Notes: generated by a model not told the origin, from the sequence alone. Shown: positions 44,943 to 54,411, counted from the stretch's first letter. The stretch: 64,000 bases of DNA from Ancylothrix sp036704045 (GCA_036704045.1 DATNQM010000037.1:396090-460089); one strand, 5' to 3'. A program made the numbers and translations.

Positions 44943-46391
44943 ATGAAAGAACTTCCCAATGCTTTAAATAAATCCTTAACTGCCGAAGATCAAAAAAATC
45001 GGTTTTACCGCACTGTTTGGAGATGGCATTTCTGGGCCGGTTTATATGTGATACCTTTCATGTTGGTATTAGCCACAACCGGCATCATATATCTTTTCAA
45101 ACCCCAGCTTGATTATCTAATGTACCCTCATCAGATGTTCGTTCAACCGACATCTGTGATGATGCCTTACAGCGAACAACTCTCAGCCGTTCAAAAAACT
45201 TATCCTGATGCAACCATATCAAAATTTACACCGAATCCGGCACCAAATCGCAGTGCAGAAGTAACCTTTACAACCGCTGAAGCACGCAACTTAACAGCCT
45301 TTGTAAATCCCTACACCGGCCAAGTTTTGGGAGAACGGGATGAAGACAACAACCTTCAAAGTATTGTCCGCAAAATTCACGGCGAACTAATGCTTGGCAA
45401 AATTGGTGATTACTTAGTAGAAATGGCAGCTTGTTGGGGATTAGTATTACTAATTACCGGCTTATATTTATGGATGCCGCGCCATAAATTTACAATTTGG
45501 GGAACACTAATTCCGCGTTTATCAAGCAAAAATCCGCGAATTTTTTGGCGAGATTTGCACGCAGTTCCCGGTTTTTATGGGCTATTATTAATAGCTTTTC
45601 TCATCCTTACCGGACTACCTTGGTCTGGTTTTTGGGGAGAAACATTTGCTCGTGTGTGGAGTCAATTCCCTGCTCAAATGTCAGCCGAAGTTCCTAAATC
45701 AACCGTGCTGACAGGTTCCCTCAATAAAAACACAGATCATACCGTACCTTGGGCAGTAGAAAAATTACCCATACCGCAATCTGTAGCTACCAACCAAAAT
45801 CATAGAGGACATAACGATAGCAATTCTACAAATTCTCAAAACGTTAAATCTTTAGAGATGCCGGTTAATTTAAACTCTGTTGTTGAGTTGGCAATTCTTA
45901 AAGGTGCGCCGGCTGGATTTAGTGTTAGCTTTCCCCAGGGAGAAACCGGCGTATATACCATCTCATCATTTCCTGATAATCCAACACAAGAAACAACCCT
46001 ACATATCGATCAATACACCGGCAAAGTCCTCGCTGATGTGCGCTGGAAAGATTACGGTTTAGTGCCCAAAGCCGTAGAAATGGGGATAGCAATTCATCAA
46101 GGTAAATTGTTTGGGTTAGCCAATCAACTACTAATGCTATTTGCCTGTTTGGTGGTGATTGTTTTGTGTATCAGTGGAGTCGTAATGTGGTGGTTACGCC
46201 GGCCAAAAGAAGGCAGTTTTATTGGTGCGCCCGCTTTACCTCCCCACGTTCAACAGTGGAAAATTCCCCTTGCAATTGTAGCAATTTTAGGCATTGCTTT
46301 TCCTCTGGTTGGACTTTCACTGGTAACTGTACTATTGCTCGATTATTTCGTATTGTCTCGAATTCCAATACTTAAGCGAATTTTCAGTTAA
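44943..46391 (+). CDS. PepSY-associated TM domain protein (PiuB-like)
   Basis: A 482-residue membrane protein with four main TM helices and two extracytoplasmic PepSY-like modules. Signatures: RTVWRWHFWAGLYVIPFMLVLATTGIIYLF at the N-terminus, KIHGELMLGKIGDYLVEMAACWGLVLLITGLYLW, RDLHAVPGFYGLLLIAFLILTGLPWSGFWG, and GIAIHQGKLFGLANQLLMLFACLVVIVLCISGVVMWW. His residues in the helices (WHFW, LHAVPG, IHQG) suggest heme or metal binding. Related proteins (PiuB, iron-regulated) act in siderophore iron reduction. Monocistronic. Confidence 0.93.
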   Translation: MKELPNALNKSLTAEDQKNRFYRTVWRWHFWAGLYVIPFMLVLATTGIIYLFKPQLDYLMYPHQMFVQPTSVMMPYSEQLSAVQKTYPDATISKFTPNPAPNRSAEVTFTTAEARNLTAFVNPYTGQVLGERDEDNNLQSIVRKIHGELMLGKIGDYLVEMAACWGLVLLITGLYLWMPRHKFTIWGTLIPRLSSKNPRIFWRDLHAVPGFYGLLLIAFLILTGLPWSGFWGETFARVWSQFPAQMSAEVPKSTVLTGSLNKNTDHTVPWAVEKLPIPQSVATNQNHRGHNDSNSTNSQNVKSLEMPVNLNSVVELAILKGAPAGFSVSFPQGETGVYTISSFPDNPTQETTLHIDQYTGKVLADVRWKDYGLVPKAVEMGIAIHQGKLFGLANQLLMLFACLVVIVLCISGVVMWWLRRPKEGSFIGAPALPPHVQQWKIPLAIVAILGIAFPLVGLSLVTVLLLDYFVLSRIPILKRIFS

Positions 46392-46461
46392 AACCTACGA
46401 TATTCAAGCGAACAAAATCCTAAAATCATACCCTGCACCAAAACCAAAAAATGATAAAAAC

Positions 46462-46499
46462 CCTCTGTGTCCTCTGTGCCTACCTCCGTGACCTCTGTG
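46462..46499. repeat. CCTCTGTG short tandem repeat (STRR-like)
   Basis: CCTCTGTG occurs at 46462-46469, 46471-46478 and 46492-46499, with CCTCCGTG at 46483-46490, at 9-12 nt spacing. It resembles the short tandemly repeated repetitive sequences known between genes in filamentous cyanobacteria. A decayed relative stands near 50440-50465. Confidence 0.6.
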
Positions 46500-46502
46500 T
46501 GA

Positions 46503-46541
46503 TAAAAAAATTAAGGCCGGTCTTCACAAAAGAAGCCGGCC
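46503..46541 (-). terminator. Terminator of desC
   Basis: On the minus strand GGCCGGCTTC and GAAGACCGGCC form a stem with one bulge, followed by TTAATTTTTTT. It lies 26 nt after the desC stop. Confidence 0.85.
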
Positions 46542-46567
46542 CAAAATATTAAACATGAGTTAAAAAG

Positions 46568-47425
46568 CTACTTTTCAACTAATTTGACCTTAGTAGCCAA
46601 ACCCAAGAATTGTAAAAATTGAATTGTCATCCAAGTCATATCAATTTCCCACCACTGCATACCGTGACGGGCAGAATATTGAAAAGCATGGTGATTATTG
46701 TGCCAACCTTCACCGTAAGTCACCAAAGCAACCCACCAGCAATTAGTAGACTTATCATCAGACTCGTAAGTACGATAACCAAACTTATGAGTAGCGCTAT
46801 TGACAAACCAAGTGCAGTGGAACACAGCAACTAAACGGACAAAAACACCCCAAACAACAAAAGACCAACCCAAACCAGGCTGGTAAGCTTCACCTAAGAA
46901 GTAAATACCAACCCCTAAAAGAACCTGAAGCGGGAAAAAGTATTTATCTAAAAACTTATAAACCGGATCATCAGCAATATCTTTTGTGAAACGAGGCACA
47001 TCTAAATCTGCCGGTAAATGATAGAACCAGCAACCAACATGACTCCACCAAAAACCTTGATTAGAATCATGGGGATCTTGAGGTTTATCAGAATGTAAAT
47101 GATGAATACGGTGCAAACCTACCCAATCAATCACACCACCTTGACAAGTCAAAGCCCCGCAAAAAATTAGAAAATATTCCAACCATTTTGGAGTTTGAAA
47201 ACTGCGGTGAGTGACAAGGCGGTGGTATCCCAGAGTAATTCCTAGACCCCCCGTAACCCAGTGAAGGAAAACAGCAAGGCCAACTGCTGCCCAGCTAAAA
47301 TTGCTGGGAAGAAACGCCAAACAAGCAGCAGCGTGAACCACCACCATAAAAATGATAACGTCCCACTTGAAGCGGCGAGGCGTTTGATCTAAAGTTTCTG
47401 GTTGATTTGAAGATGCTATTGTCAT
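46568..47425 (-). CDS. desC: Acyl-lipid/acyl-CoA delta-9 desaturase family
   Basis: A 285-residue di-iron membrane desaturase that places the first double bond in membrane fatty acids. The three His boxes are present: HRLVTHRSF, HRIHHLHSD and HNNHHAFQYSARHG. Four TM helices. The frame continues upstream to ATG 47542, but that would overlap the divergent PLP-enzyme gene and has no family similarity. ATG 47425 (MTIASSNQPE) is the normal cyanobacterial start. Confidence 0.93.
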   Translation of the reverse strand: MTIASSNQPETLDQTPRRFKWDVIIFMVVVHAAACLAFLPSNFSWAAVGLAVFLHWVTGGLGITLGYHRLVTHRSFQTPKWLEYFLIFCGALTCQGGVIDWVGLHRIHHLHSDKPQDPHDSNQGFWWSHVGCWFYHLPADLDVPRFTKDIADDPVYKFLDKYFFPLQVLLGVGIYFLGEAYQPGLGWSFVVWGVFVRLVAVFHCTWFVNSATHKFGYRTYESDDKSTNCWWVALVTYGEGWHNNHHAFQYSARHGMQWWEIDMTWMTIQFLQFLGLATKVKLVEK

Positions 47426-47502
47426 CGAGCTTTTTTGTTGAAACGACCTGACCCAATCTGCGCCATAATAAACTCCGCACACACGACACGGCAGTAAAAG
47501 CA

Positions 47503-48732
47503 ATGAACAGCGAACAATCGCTGCTTGAAGCAGAACAGGCACTATCCCCTATCTTTGCTGGAATTGATGCTCTGGTCAAGAAAAATCTCCATAGAGTTTT
47601 AGAAGCATTTCAGAACCATCGCGTAGGAGTTCATCACTTTGCCGGTGTTAGCGGCTATGGGCACGACGACTTGGGGCGTCAAACCCTTGATCAAGTGTTT
47701 GCAGAGATAATGGGTGCGCCATCAGCCGCCGTGCGAATACAATTTGTATCCGGTACCCATGCGATTACTTGTGCCTTATTTGGGGTTCTGCGTCCGGGCG
47801 ATGAAATGTTAGCTGTAGCGGGTGCCCCTTACGACACCCTCGAAGAAGTAATTGGCCTGCGGGGAACTGGCCAAGGGTCACTAAAAGACTTTGGCATAGA
47901 TTACCGGCAACTCGAACTCACGCCCTTTGGCACAATCGATTGGCAAAAACTTTCCTCAGCCATCACTTCACGCACCCGCTTAGTCCTAATTCAGCGTTCT
48001 TGCGGATACTCTTGGCGAGATTCTCTCAGTATAGCGGATATCGAAAAAATTGTTTTAAGCGTCAAAAAACAAAATCCTGAGACTGTTTGTTTTGTGGATA
48101 ATTGCTATGGAGAATTCATTGAAGACCGGGAACCGCCAGCGGTGGGGGCTGATTTAATTGCTGGTTCGCTGATCAAAAACCCTGGTGGTACTATTGTGGC
48201 CGGTGGCGGGTATATTGCAGGTAGAGAAGACCTTGTAGAAGCAGCTACTTGCCGGTTGACTGCGCCTGGGATTGGTAGTAGTGGTGGAGCAAGCTTTGAC
48301 CAAAACCGGCTTTTATTCCAAGGTTTATTTTTAGCCCCCCAAATGGTAGGAGAAGCCATCAAAGGTAATCATCTGGTGGCCTATGTGTTTGATAAACTCG
48401 GATATCCGGTAAATCCCGCGCCAATGGCTAAGCGTCGAGATGTCATCCAAGCTGTGAAACTTGGTTCCCCAGAAAAACTAATTGCCTTTTGTCGAGCAAT
48501 TCAGAAATATTCTCCCATTGGTTCCTATCTTGACCCCATACCGGCCCCAATGCCTGGATATGAAAGTGAATTAGTCATGGCCGGTGGTACCTTTATTGAT
48601 GGAAGCACCTCAGAATTTTCTGCTGATGGGCCATTGCGAGAGCCCTATATAGTTTTTTGTCAAGGCGGAACCCATTGGACTCATGTAGCCCTTGCCTTAG
48701 AAGCAGCTATCAAAGAAATAGGGCCGGCCTAA
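47503..48732 (+). CDS. Methionine gamma-lyase family PLP protein (aluminium-resistance family)
   Basis: A 409-residue fold-type I PLP enzyme: VGVHHFAGVSGYGHDDLGR, IQFVSGTHAITCALFGVLRPGDEML, CFVDNCYGEFIEDREPPAVGADLIAGSLIKNPGG (the Lys in SLIKNPGG holds PLP), TCRLTAPGIGSSGG, and the end with FCQGGTHWTHVALALEAA. The family is annotated as methionine gamma-lyase or aluminium resistance protein, but its true substrate is uncertain. Divergent from desC, 77 nt apart. Confidence 0.93.
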   Translation: MNSEQSLLEAEQALSPIFAGIDALVKKNLHRVLEAFQNHRVGVHHFAGVSGYGHDDLGRQTLDQVFAEIMGAPSAAVRIQFVSGTHAITCALFGVLRPGDEMLAVAGAPYDTLEEVIGLRGTGQGSLKDFGIDYRQLELTPFGTIDWQKLSSAITSRTRLVLIQRSCGYSWRDSLSIADIEKIVLSVKKQNPETVCFVDNCYGEFIEDREPPAVGADLIAGSLIKNPGGTIVAGGGYIAGREDLVEAATCRLTAPGIGSSGGASFDQNRLLFQGLFLAPQMVGEAIKGNHLVAYVFDKLGYPVNPAPMAKRRDVIQAVKLGSPEKLIAFCRAIQKYSPIGSYLDPIPAPMPGYESELVMAGGTFIDGSTSEFSADGPLREPYIVFCQGGTHWTHVALALEAAIKEIGPA

Positions 48733-48821
48733 TTGCAAAAGACAAAGATAAATGTCAAAGGATAAAAAACCAAGAACGCTGATAAACTTTGGAATGGAGA
48801 ATTTGATGTTGTGGAGTTGGA

Positions 48822-49022
48822 ATGGAAATCGGTCAAAAAGTAAAAGTGGTGCGCCTCAGAGACCGGGTGCCGGCAAAAACGGTCAATAAGATCAAACAAA
48901 ATCCTGTCGGTACCATCCAAGATTTTAAAATGGTCGATGGCCAAGGTATCGGAGTGTTTGTTCGCTTTGATGAAAGCTTTACGACCTGGTTCTTTGAAGA
49001 CGAACTTGAGCAGGCTGAATAA
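48822..49022 (+). CDS. petP: Cytochrome b6f complex subunit PetP
   Basis: A 66-residue SH3-like peripheral subunit (DUF2862) of the cyanobacterial cytochrome b6f complex, involved in linear electron flow. It starts MEIGQKVKVVRLRDRVP and ends with the conserved FVRFDESFTTWFFEDELE. Length is exactly as expected. 89 nt downstream of the PLP-enzyme gene. Confidence 0.82.
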   Translation: MEIGQKVKVVRLRDRVPAKTVNKIKQNPVGTIQDFKMVDGQGIGVFVRFDESFTTWFFEDELEQAE

Positions 49023-49216
49023 CAAGGTGGAGACGTGATTTTTCGCGTCTCTATTTCCCCAAATACAACAATTTAACCAATCGACCCACTACGTCAGACT
49101 GCAAGCAAGCCAGCTTGCAAAAATGATATTTTGTATTGGCTTCCTTCGCCTTCGGGTAAAAGGCGAAAAAGGCGCTTGTTTATAAAAATCTCTTTACAAT
49201 TAAACGGAAAACAACA

Positions 49217-50389
49217 ATGGCGCGGATACTAACATTTTTGGGCAAAGGTGGCACCGGTCGTAGCACTATTGCTATTGCAGCAGCTAAGCAATTTGCAGCA
49301 AAAGGCTCACGGGTGCTATTTGCTAGTTCTGACTGTAGTCCAGCCCTTAGCATCGAATTGGGCTCACCTGTAGGCCCGGAACCTGAACTTATTGCTTCTA
49401 ATCTCCACGCCGTCCAGTTGGTTATTTCTACTTTGCTAGAGCAAGGTTGGGAAGAAATCAAAAAGCTAGAAGCTAAATATATCCGCACTCCTTTTTTAAA
49501 AGCTGTGTATGGTCAAGAGTTGGGTGTGGTGCCGGGGATGGAAGGTGCTTTGACCCTTAATGCTCTGCGTAATTACGACAAAAGTGGCGATTATGATGTG
49601 ATTATTTACGATGGCACCGGCGATCAAAATACCCTACGGATGATTGGGGCACCGGAAATTGGCGGTTGGTATTTACGTCGGTTTCGTCAAGTTTTAGCTG
49701 ATTCTGATGTGGGCAAAACTTTGAGCCCGTTTGTCCAACCTGTCACTAGTGCGGTGTTAAATGTGGATTGGTCGGGGGATAATTTTGGCCAACCACCCCA
49801 AGAAATAACAGAAATTATGGATAAGTGGCGTGAAACAATGGCGGATCCTAACCGTGTTGTTGCTTATCTTGTCACTACCGGCAACCCCGCTGCTATAGCT
49901 ACTGCTCGCTATTTGTGGGGAAGTGCTCAACAGGTTGGTTTACTTGTGGGTGGATTGATTCTTAATGAAGCTTTAGTGGTAGATACTTTTGCTGCTGAAT
50001 TAGCTCCAAATTTACAAGAACTCTATGCTACTTACCAACGCGAAGCTAATATCAATGAAAAAGTTAGCACTGAGTTTGCTCCTTTGCCTGTGACGACTCT
50101 GCCTTGGCGGACTGGGAATGATTGGGAACCTTTAATTAAAGCTTTGCCCGATTTTAGTAAGCCGGTATCGGTTCCTAAACCTATCACTATTAATGTGTCA
50201 GAGCGGTCTGTGAGTTTGTTTTTGCCTGGTTTTGACAAAAAACAAGTCAAGCTGACTCAATACGGCCCAGAGGTGACTATAGAGGCTGGTGATCAACGTC
50301 GGAATATCTTTTTGCCTACGGAGTTAAGGGGTCGGCCGGTCAAAGGTGCAAAATTTCAAAACCAATACCTAATAATTTCTTTTGGGTAA
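49217..50389 (+). CDS. Get3d-type ArsA/Get3 family ATPase with C-terminal alpha-crystallin-like domain
   Basis: A 390-residue protein. The deviant Walker A reads GKGGTGRST (9-17): the signature Lys10 is kept, but the P-loop Lys is Arg15. Other switch regions are visible (LFASSDCSP, DVIIYDGTGDQNTLRM). The last 70 residues (ITINVSERSVSLFLPGFDKKQVKLTQ...NQYLIISFG) form an Hsp20-like beta-sandwich. This layout, ATPase plus alpha-crystallin domain, is that of Get3d, described in cyanobacteria and plastids. Client proteins are not known. Same strand as petP and chlG. Confidence 0.88.
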   Translation: MARILTFLGKGGTGRSTIAIAAAKQFAAKGSRVLFASSDCSPALSIELGSPVGPEPELIASNLHAVQLVISTLLEQGWEEIKKLEAKYIRTPFLKAVYGQELGVVPGMEGALTLNALRNYDKSGDYDVIIYDGTGDQNTLRMIGAPEIGGWYLRRFRQVLADSDVGKTLSPFVQPVTSAVLNVDWSGDNFGQPPQEITEIMDKWRETMADPNRVVAYLVTTGNPAAIATARYLWGSAQQVGLLVGGLILNEALVVDTFAAELAPNLQELYATYQREANINEKVSTEFAPLPVTTLPWRTGNDWEPLIKALPDFSKPVSVPKPITINVSERSVSLFLPGFDKKQVKLTQYGPEVTIEAGDQRRNIFLPTELRGRPVKGAKFQNQYLIISFG

Positions 50390-50505
50390 AAACTAATAAG
50401 TAGGTGGGTAAAAAATACCCATTTTATACAAAACAAAAAACCCTGTGTGCCTTTCTACGGTTAAATAAAAAACCGAAAAGAGTCTAATTAACCATTACCA
50501 AATCT

Positions 50506-51510
50506 ATGACCAAACCATCAGAAAATCCAAACTTACAAGGCATAACTGAAACAGATCAAGACCGCAGCGCAAAAACTAGACAATTATTAGGAATGAAAGG
50601 TGCGGCCGGCGGAGAAACAAACATCTGGAAAATTCGCCTGCAATTAATGAAACCGATAACCTGGATTCCTTTAATTTGGGGTGTTGTCTGCGGTGCGGCT
50701 TCTTCGGGAAACTATACTTGGACATTAGAAAATGTTTTAAAGGCAGCCGCTTGTATGTTGCTTTCGGGGCCTTTGTTGGCCGGTTATACGCAAACGCTAA
50801 ATGATTTTTATGACCGAGAAATTGATGCGATTAATGAACCCTACCGGCCTATTCCTTCGGGGGTAATTTCTGTGCCGCAGGTGGTGACGCAAATTTTGGT
50901 TTTGTTGTTTTCGGGTTTGGGTTTGGCGTTTGTTTTGGATAAGTGGGCCGGTCACGATTTCCCGACTTTGACGGTGGTGGCGGTTTTTGGGGTGTTTGTG
51001 GCTTATATTTATTCGGCTGAACCTTTGAAGTTGAAAAAGAATGGTTGGTTGGGTAATTATGCGCTGGGTGCGAGTTATATTGCTTTGCCTTGGTGGGCCG
51101 GTCAGTGTTTGTTTGGGGAGTTAACACCAACTATTATGGTGTTGACTTTGTTTTATAGTTTGGCCGGTTTAGGTATTGCGGTGGTTAATGATTTTAAAAG
51201 TGTTGAAGGTGATGGACAGTTGGGTTTGAAGTCTTTGCCGGTGATGTTTGGGATTAAGTCGGCGGCTTGGATTTGTGTTTTGATGATTGATATTTTTCAG
51301 GCGGGAATTGCGGCTTATTTGGTGAGTATTCATCAAAATCTTTATGCAGTGATTTTGTTGTTGTTGGTGATTCCGCAAATTGTTTTTCAAGATATGTATT
51401 TTTTGCGTGATCCTCTGAAAAATGATGTGAAGTACCAAGCGAGCGCTCAGCCGTTTTTGGTTTTGGGGATGCTTGTGGCCGGTATTGCTTTAGGTCACTC
51501 GGTCGTCTAG
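50506..51510 (+). CDS. chlG: Chlorophyll synthase
   Basis: A 334-residue membrane prenyltransferase that attaches phytyl/geranylgeranyl chains to chlorophyllide in thylakoids. N-terminal soluble part (RQLLGMKGA), then about nine TM helices. The substrate motif NDFYDREIDAINEPYRPIPSG and the second Asp region VNDFKSVEGDGQLGLKSLPVMFG are complete. The C-terminal LGHSVV is typical. Confidence 0.97.
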   Translation: MTKPSENPNLQGITETDQDRSAKTRQLLGMKGAAGGETNIWKIRLQLMKPITWIPLIWGVVCGAASSGNYTWTLENVLKAAACMLLSGPLLAGYTQTLNDFYDREIDAINEPYRPIPSGVISVPQVVTQILVLLFSGLGLAFVLDKWAGHDFPTLTVVAVFGVFVAYIYSAEPLKLKKNGWLGNYALGASYIALPWWAGQCLFGELTPTIMVLTLFYSLAGLGIAVVNDFKSVEGDGQLGLKSLPVMFGIKSAAWICVLMIDIFQAGIAAYLVSIHQNLYAVILLLLVIPQIVFQDMYFLRDPLKNDVKYQASAQPFLVLGMLVAGIALGHSVV

Positions 51511-51936
51511 GCGTTTTGAGCGGGTGGCAAAAAAATTTGTCAAGACTCTTGGGATATATTTTGAGCAATTTTTAGGATAAACCCAAGAGTCTTGGCAAAT
51601 AAATTCAGAGAATTTTTTTAAATTTTCGGTTAATTAACGCTACATTATGTTTTTAAAACACTTTGCGGGTGAATAATTAGGAAATTATTTGTGTTACAAA
51701 ATAAAAAATAAAAATCAAGATAACTATAGAGATGTTGAGCTAAAGATCCCAGATGGGAATCGAAGGACATAAAATAAAGCGAATAGTCCCAAGCCCTGTG
51801 GCTGTGGTGGATGCAAAGGTGACGCTTTGTGTGTTCTACGGTTGCGGTTAGGAAATGGTGAATGTATTATGCCAATGTCTCTAGTGCTGGGATTAAAAGC
51901 TCTGACTCATAGGCGTGGTGTGATTGAGGTTCTGTC
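51511..51936. other. Intergenic region between chlG and the PBP gene
   Basis: About 425 nt. It opens with a long inverted repeat (51536-51599, listed). A small CCCAGATGGG hairpin lies near 51749. The rest is AT-rich with no gene. Confidence 0.4.
51536..51599. repeat. 18-bp inverted repeat after chlG
   Basis: TTTGTCAAGACTCTTGGG (51536-51553) is repeated inverted at 51582-51599 with one mismatch, enclosing 28 nt. The stem is long, but no T-run follows closely. It may act as a 3' mRNA end or stabiliser for chlG. Confidence 0.7.
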
Positions 51937-54369
51937 GTGTCAAAGTTTCTCGATAAATTAAAAGAAATTTCCACTAAGGCTAATGGCTTGGCGGAGAAAG
52001 GTCTGGTAAGGTCTACGGCTCCTGATCTGGGCCAACCACAGGGTGAAGTTTATGTGCAACAGCAAGACTCGGTTGGGGATGTACCTAACGCTGAGGAGAT
52101 TGTGGCCAAAGGTATAGAGCCGCCAAAAAGTTCTGTTGCTGAGGTTGAAACTGAAGAAAAAGTGGGTGGGGCTGAGCAACCGGCCGAAACAACTGAAACT
52201 GAAGAAAAAGTGGGTAGGGCTGAGCAATCGGCCGAAACAACTGAACCTTTAAAGGAAAAGCCGTCTTGGAAGTTGCCAGAGAAACTGAAAAAGCTTGAGC
52301 CGGTTTTGCTGGTGGTTAGGGAAAAGTTACGAGAGAAGCCTTTAAAACAGCGCCCGTTATTTTGGTTGGGTTTAGTGGGACTGGTTGCTGGAAGTGGTGC
52401 AACAGCCGGGGTTGTGTATTTACAATCGATTGAGAAGACTTTGCCTCCCACAGATGAAGTTTTTACGTTTGTCAGAGATGGAACGCTAACGATTAAGGCA
52501 GAAGATGGAACTATTTTGCAGCAGTTGGGAAATGCAACGCGGGAAAAATATACGATTGAGGAAATTCCTAAACAGTTGCGTCAAGCTTTTATTGCCATTG
52601 AAGACCGGCGTTTTTATGAACATAAAGGGGTGGATTTTCAAGGGGTGATCCGAGCGGGGGTTTCTAACCTGCTGGCAAGGGATGTTGTACAAGGGGGTAG
52701 TACGATTACTCAACAGCTTGCTCGGATTGTGTTTCTTGACCAAGATCCGACGGCTAAGCGGAAAATTCGAGAGGCTTTGCTGGCTCAAAAGATTGAGCGG
52801 GAGATGAAAAAGGAGCAGATTCTTGAACGTTATTTAAATTTGGTTTATTTGGGTTCGGGTGCTTATGGGGTGGCTGATGCGGCTTGGGTATATTTTGGCA
52901 AAAAGTTGAATGAGCTTACTTTACCAGAGATGGCTACGATTGCTGGCCTGCCACCGGCACCTACAGATTATTCGCCGTTGGTAAATCCAAAAGTTGCACA
53001 AGAACGCCGCAATATTGTTTTGCAGGAAATGCAAGATACTGGTTTTATTACTGCGGAAGAAGCTTCGGCGGCTAAGGCTTCTGCTTTAAAGCTTGATCCT
53101 AAATTGCCTAAGCGTTTGCAAATTGTTGCTCCTTATTTTACGTCTTATATTCAGAAGGAGTTGCCAAAGTATATTTCGGCAGATGCTTTAGAAAGGGGTG
53201 GTTTGACGGTAGAAACGACGCTGAATTTGCAATGGCAACAAACTGCTGAAAAGGTAGTTAAGGATATTGTGGAAAATGAAGGAGCAGCTGAAGGATTTGA
53301 ACAGGCTGCTTTGGTGGCGATTGATCCGCGCAATGGTGAGGTGAAGGCGTTGGTGGGGGGTACAGAGTTTGGGGATAGTCAGTTTAATCGGGCTACTCAA
53401 GCGATGCGTCAGCCAGGCTCGACATTTAAGGGGTTTGTTTATACGGCAGCTATTGCGGCGGGTTTTTCGCCTTATGATGGTTTCCAAGATGCGCCGATGA
53501 CTATTGATGGTTATCAGCCGCAAAATTATGGGAAAACATATCGGCATGGTTGGGTTGCTCTGACGGATGCGCTGACGAGTTCGATTAATGTGGTGGCTGT
53601 GCGGGTGTTGGCGGATGTGGGGTTTGAGCCGACGATTAAGCTGGCGAAGGATATGGGGATTAAGACGGAGCTTAAGCCTTATTATGCGCTGGCTTTGGGT
53701 GCGATTGAGGTGAATTTGCTTGAGTTGACGAGTGGTTATGGTACTCTGGCGGCTCAGGGAGTTCATGTGGAAACGCACGGAATTCGGAAGGTGACGGATG
53801 GTAAGGGTAAGGTTTTGTTTGATGGTAGTTTTGAGCGTAAGCAGGTGTTGGATAAGACTTCGGCTGCGATTACAACTTGGATGATGCAGCAGGTGGTTAA
53901 TAGCGGTACGGGAAGGCCGGCTGCGCTTGACCGACAGGTTGCAGGGAAGACGGGGACGTCTGAGCAGGCGAGGGATTTGTGGTTTATTGGGTTTATTCCG
54001 CAGTTGGTGACGGGGGTTTGGTTGGGGAATGATGATAGTTATCCGACTTGGGGCACTTCTGGGACGGCGGCTTTAACTTGGCATGAGTTTATGAGTAAGG
54101 TGACGAAGGATATGCCGGTGGAGAAGTTTGCTGAGTTGCCGACTTTGGAGGGTCGCAAGGGGAGTATTAAGGCTAAGCCGGTGAATGCGAGTATTAGTTA
54201 TGGTGCGCCGCCGCCGTCGCCTACTCAGGCACCGGATGCTGGGGCCGGTTATTCGGATCAGGGTTACTCGAATCAGGGTTACTCGAATCAGGGTTACTCG
54301 GATCAGGGTTACTCACAAGATCAGGGCTACTCGCAAGATCAGGGTGGGGGTTATTCTGGTCAGCAGTAA
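51937..54369 (+). CDS. Class A penicillin-binding protein (PBP1A-type)
   Basis: An 810-residue bifunctional peptidoglycan glycosyltransferase/transpeptidase. An unusual cytoplasmic N-terminus of about 140 residues is Glu-rich and contains a 16-residue duplication (ETEEKVGGAEQPAETT). TM helix near 145-168. GT51 domain with IAIEDRRFYEHKGVDFQG and QGGSTITQQLAR. Transpeptidase with SxxK in RQPGSTFKGF, SxN in TSSINVVAVR, and KTG in VAGKTGTSEQ. A C-terminal tail of QGYS(D/N) repeats (about 770-810). The start is GTG 51937. Confidence 0.95.
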   Translation: MSKFLDKLKEISTKANGLAEKGLVRSTAPDLGQPQGEVYVQQQDSVGDVPNAEEIVAKGIEPPKSSVAEVETEEKVGGAEQPAETTETEEKVGRAEQSAETTEPLKEKPSWKLPEKLKKLEPVLLVVREKLREKPLKQRPLFWLGLVGLVAGSGATAGVVYLQSIEKTLPPTDEVFTFVRDGTLTIKAEDGTILQQLGNATREKYTIEEIPKQLRQAFIAIEDRRFYEHKGVDFQGVIRAGVSNLLARDVVQGGSTITQQLARIVFLDQDPTAKRKIREALLAQKIEREMKKEQILERYLNLVYLGSGAYGVADAAWVYFGKKLNELTLPEMATIAGLPPAPTDYSPLVNPKVAQERRNIVLQEMQDTGFITAEEASAAKASALKLDPKLPKRLQIVAPYFTSYIQKELPKYISADALERGGLTVETTLNLQWQQTAEKVVKDIVENEGAAEGFEQAALVAIDPRNGEVKALVGGTEFGDSQFNRATQAMRQPGSTFKGFVYTAAIAAGFSPYDGFQDAPMTIDGYQPQNYGKTYRHGWVALTDALTSSINVVAVRVLADVGFEPTIKLAKDMGIKTELKPYYALALGAIEVNLLELTSGYGTLAAQGVHVETHGIRKVTDGKGKVLFDGSFERKQVLDKTSAAITTWMMQQVVNSGTGRPAALDRQVAGKTGTSEQARDLWFIGFIPQLVTGVWLGNDDSYPTWGTSGTAALTWHEFMSKVTKDMPVEKFAELPTLEGRKGSIKAKPVNASISYGAPPPSPTQAPDAGAGYSDQGYSNQGYSNQGYSDQGYSQDQGYSQDQGGGYSGQQ
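52147..52242. repeat. 48-bp tandem duplication in the PBP N-terminus
   Basis: Two units (52147-52194, 52195-52242) differ at few bases and encode ETEEKVG(G/R)AEQ(P/S)AETT. In frame within the cytoplasmic tail. Confidence 0.8.
54250..54350. repeat. 15-bp and 18-bp repeats in the PBP C-terminus
   Basis: Units like CAGGGTTACTCGAAT recur about four times, then 18-bp units with CAAGAT inserted, encoding QGYSN/QGYSD and QGYSQD. Low-complexity tail outside the cell. Confidence 0.75.
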
Positions 54370-54375
54370 ATGTTT

Positions 54376-54411
54376 TTCCTCCTCTCTTTGATTGACTAAG
54401 GGGAGGAGGAA
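54376..54411 (+). terminator. Hairpin after the PBP gene
   Basis: TTCCTCCTCTC (54376-54386) pairs with GGGAGGAGGAA (54401-54411) around a 14-nt loop, 7 nt after the stop. It lacks a T-run, so termination is plausible but not certain. Confidence 0.5.

Noticed and set aside
49145..49168. TTCGCCTT/AAGGCGAA hairpin as terminator of petP
   Set aside because: It forms a stem, but no T-run follows on either strand, so it was not called.
53188..53778. 196-codon minus-strand frame within the PBP gene
   Set aside because: Antisense to the transpeptidase domain; Arg/His/Ile-rich shadow composition.
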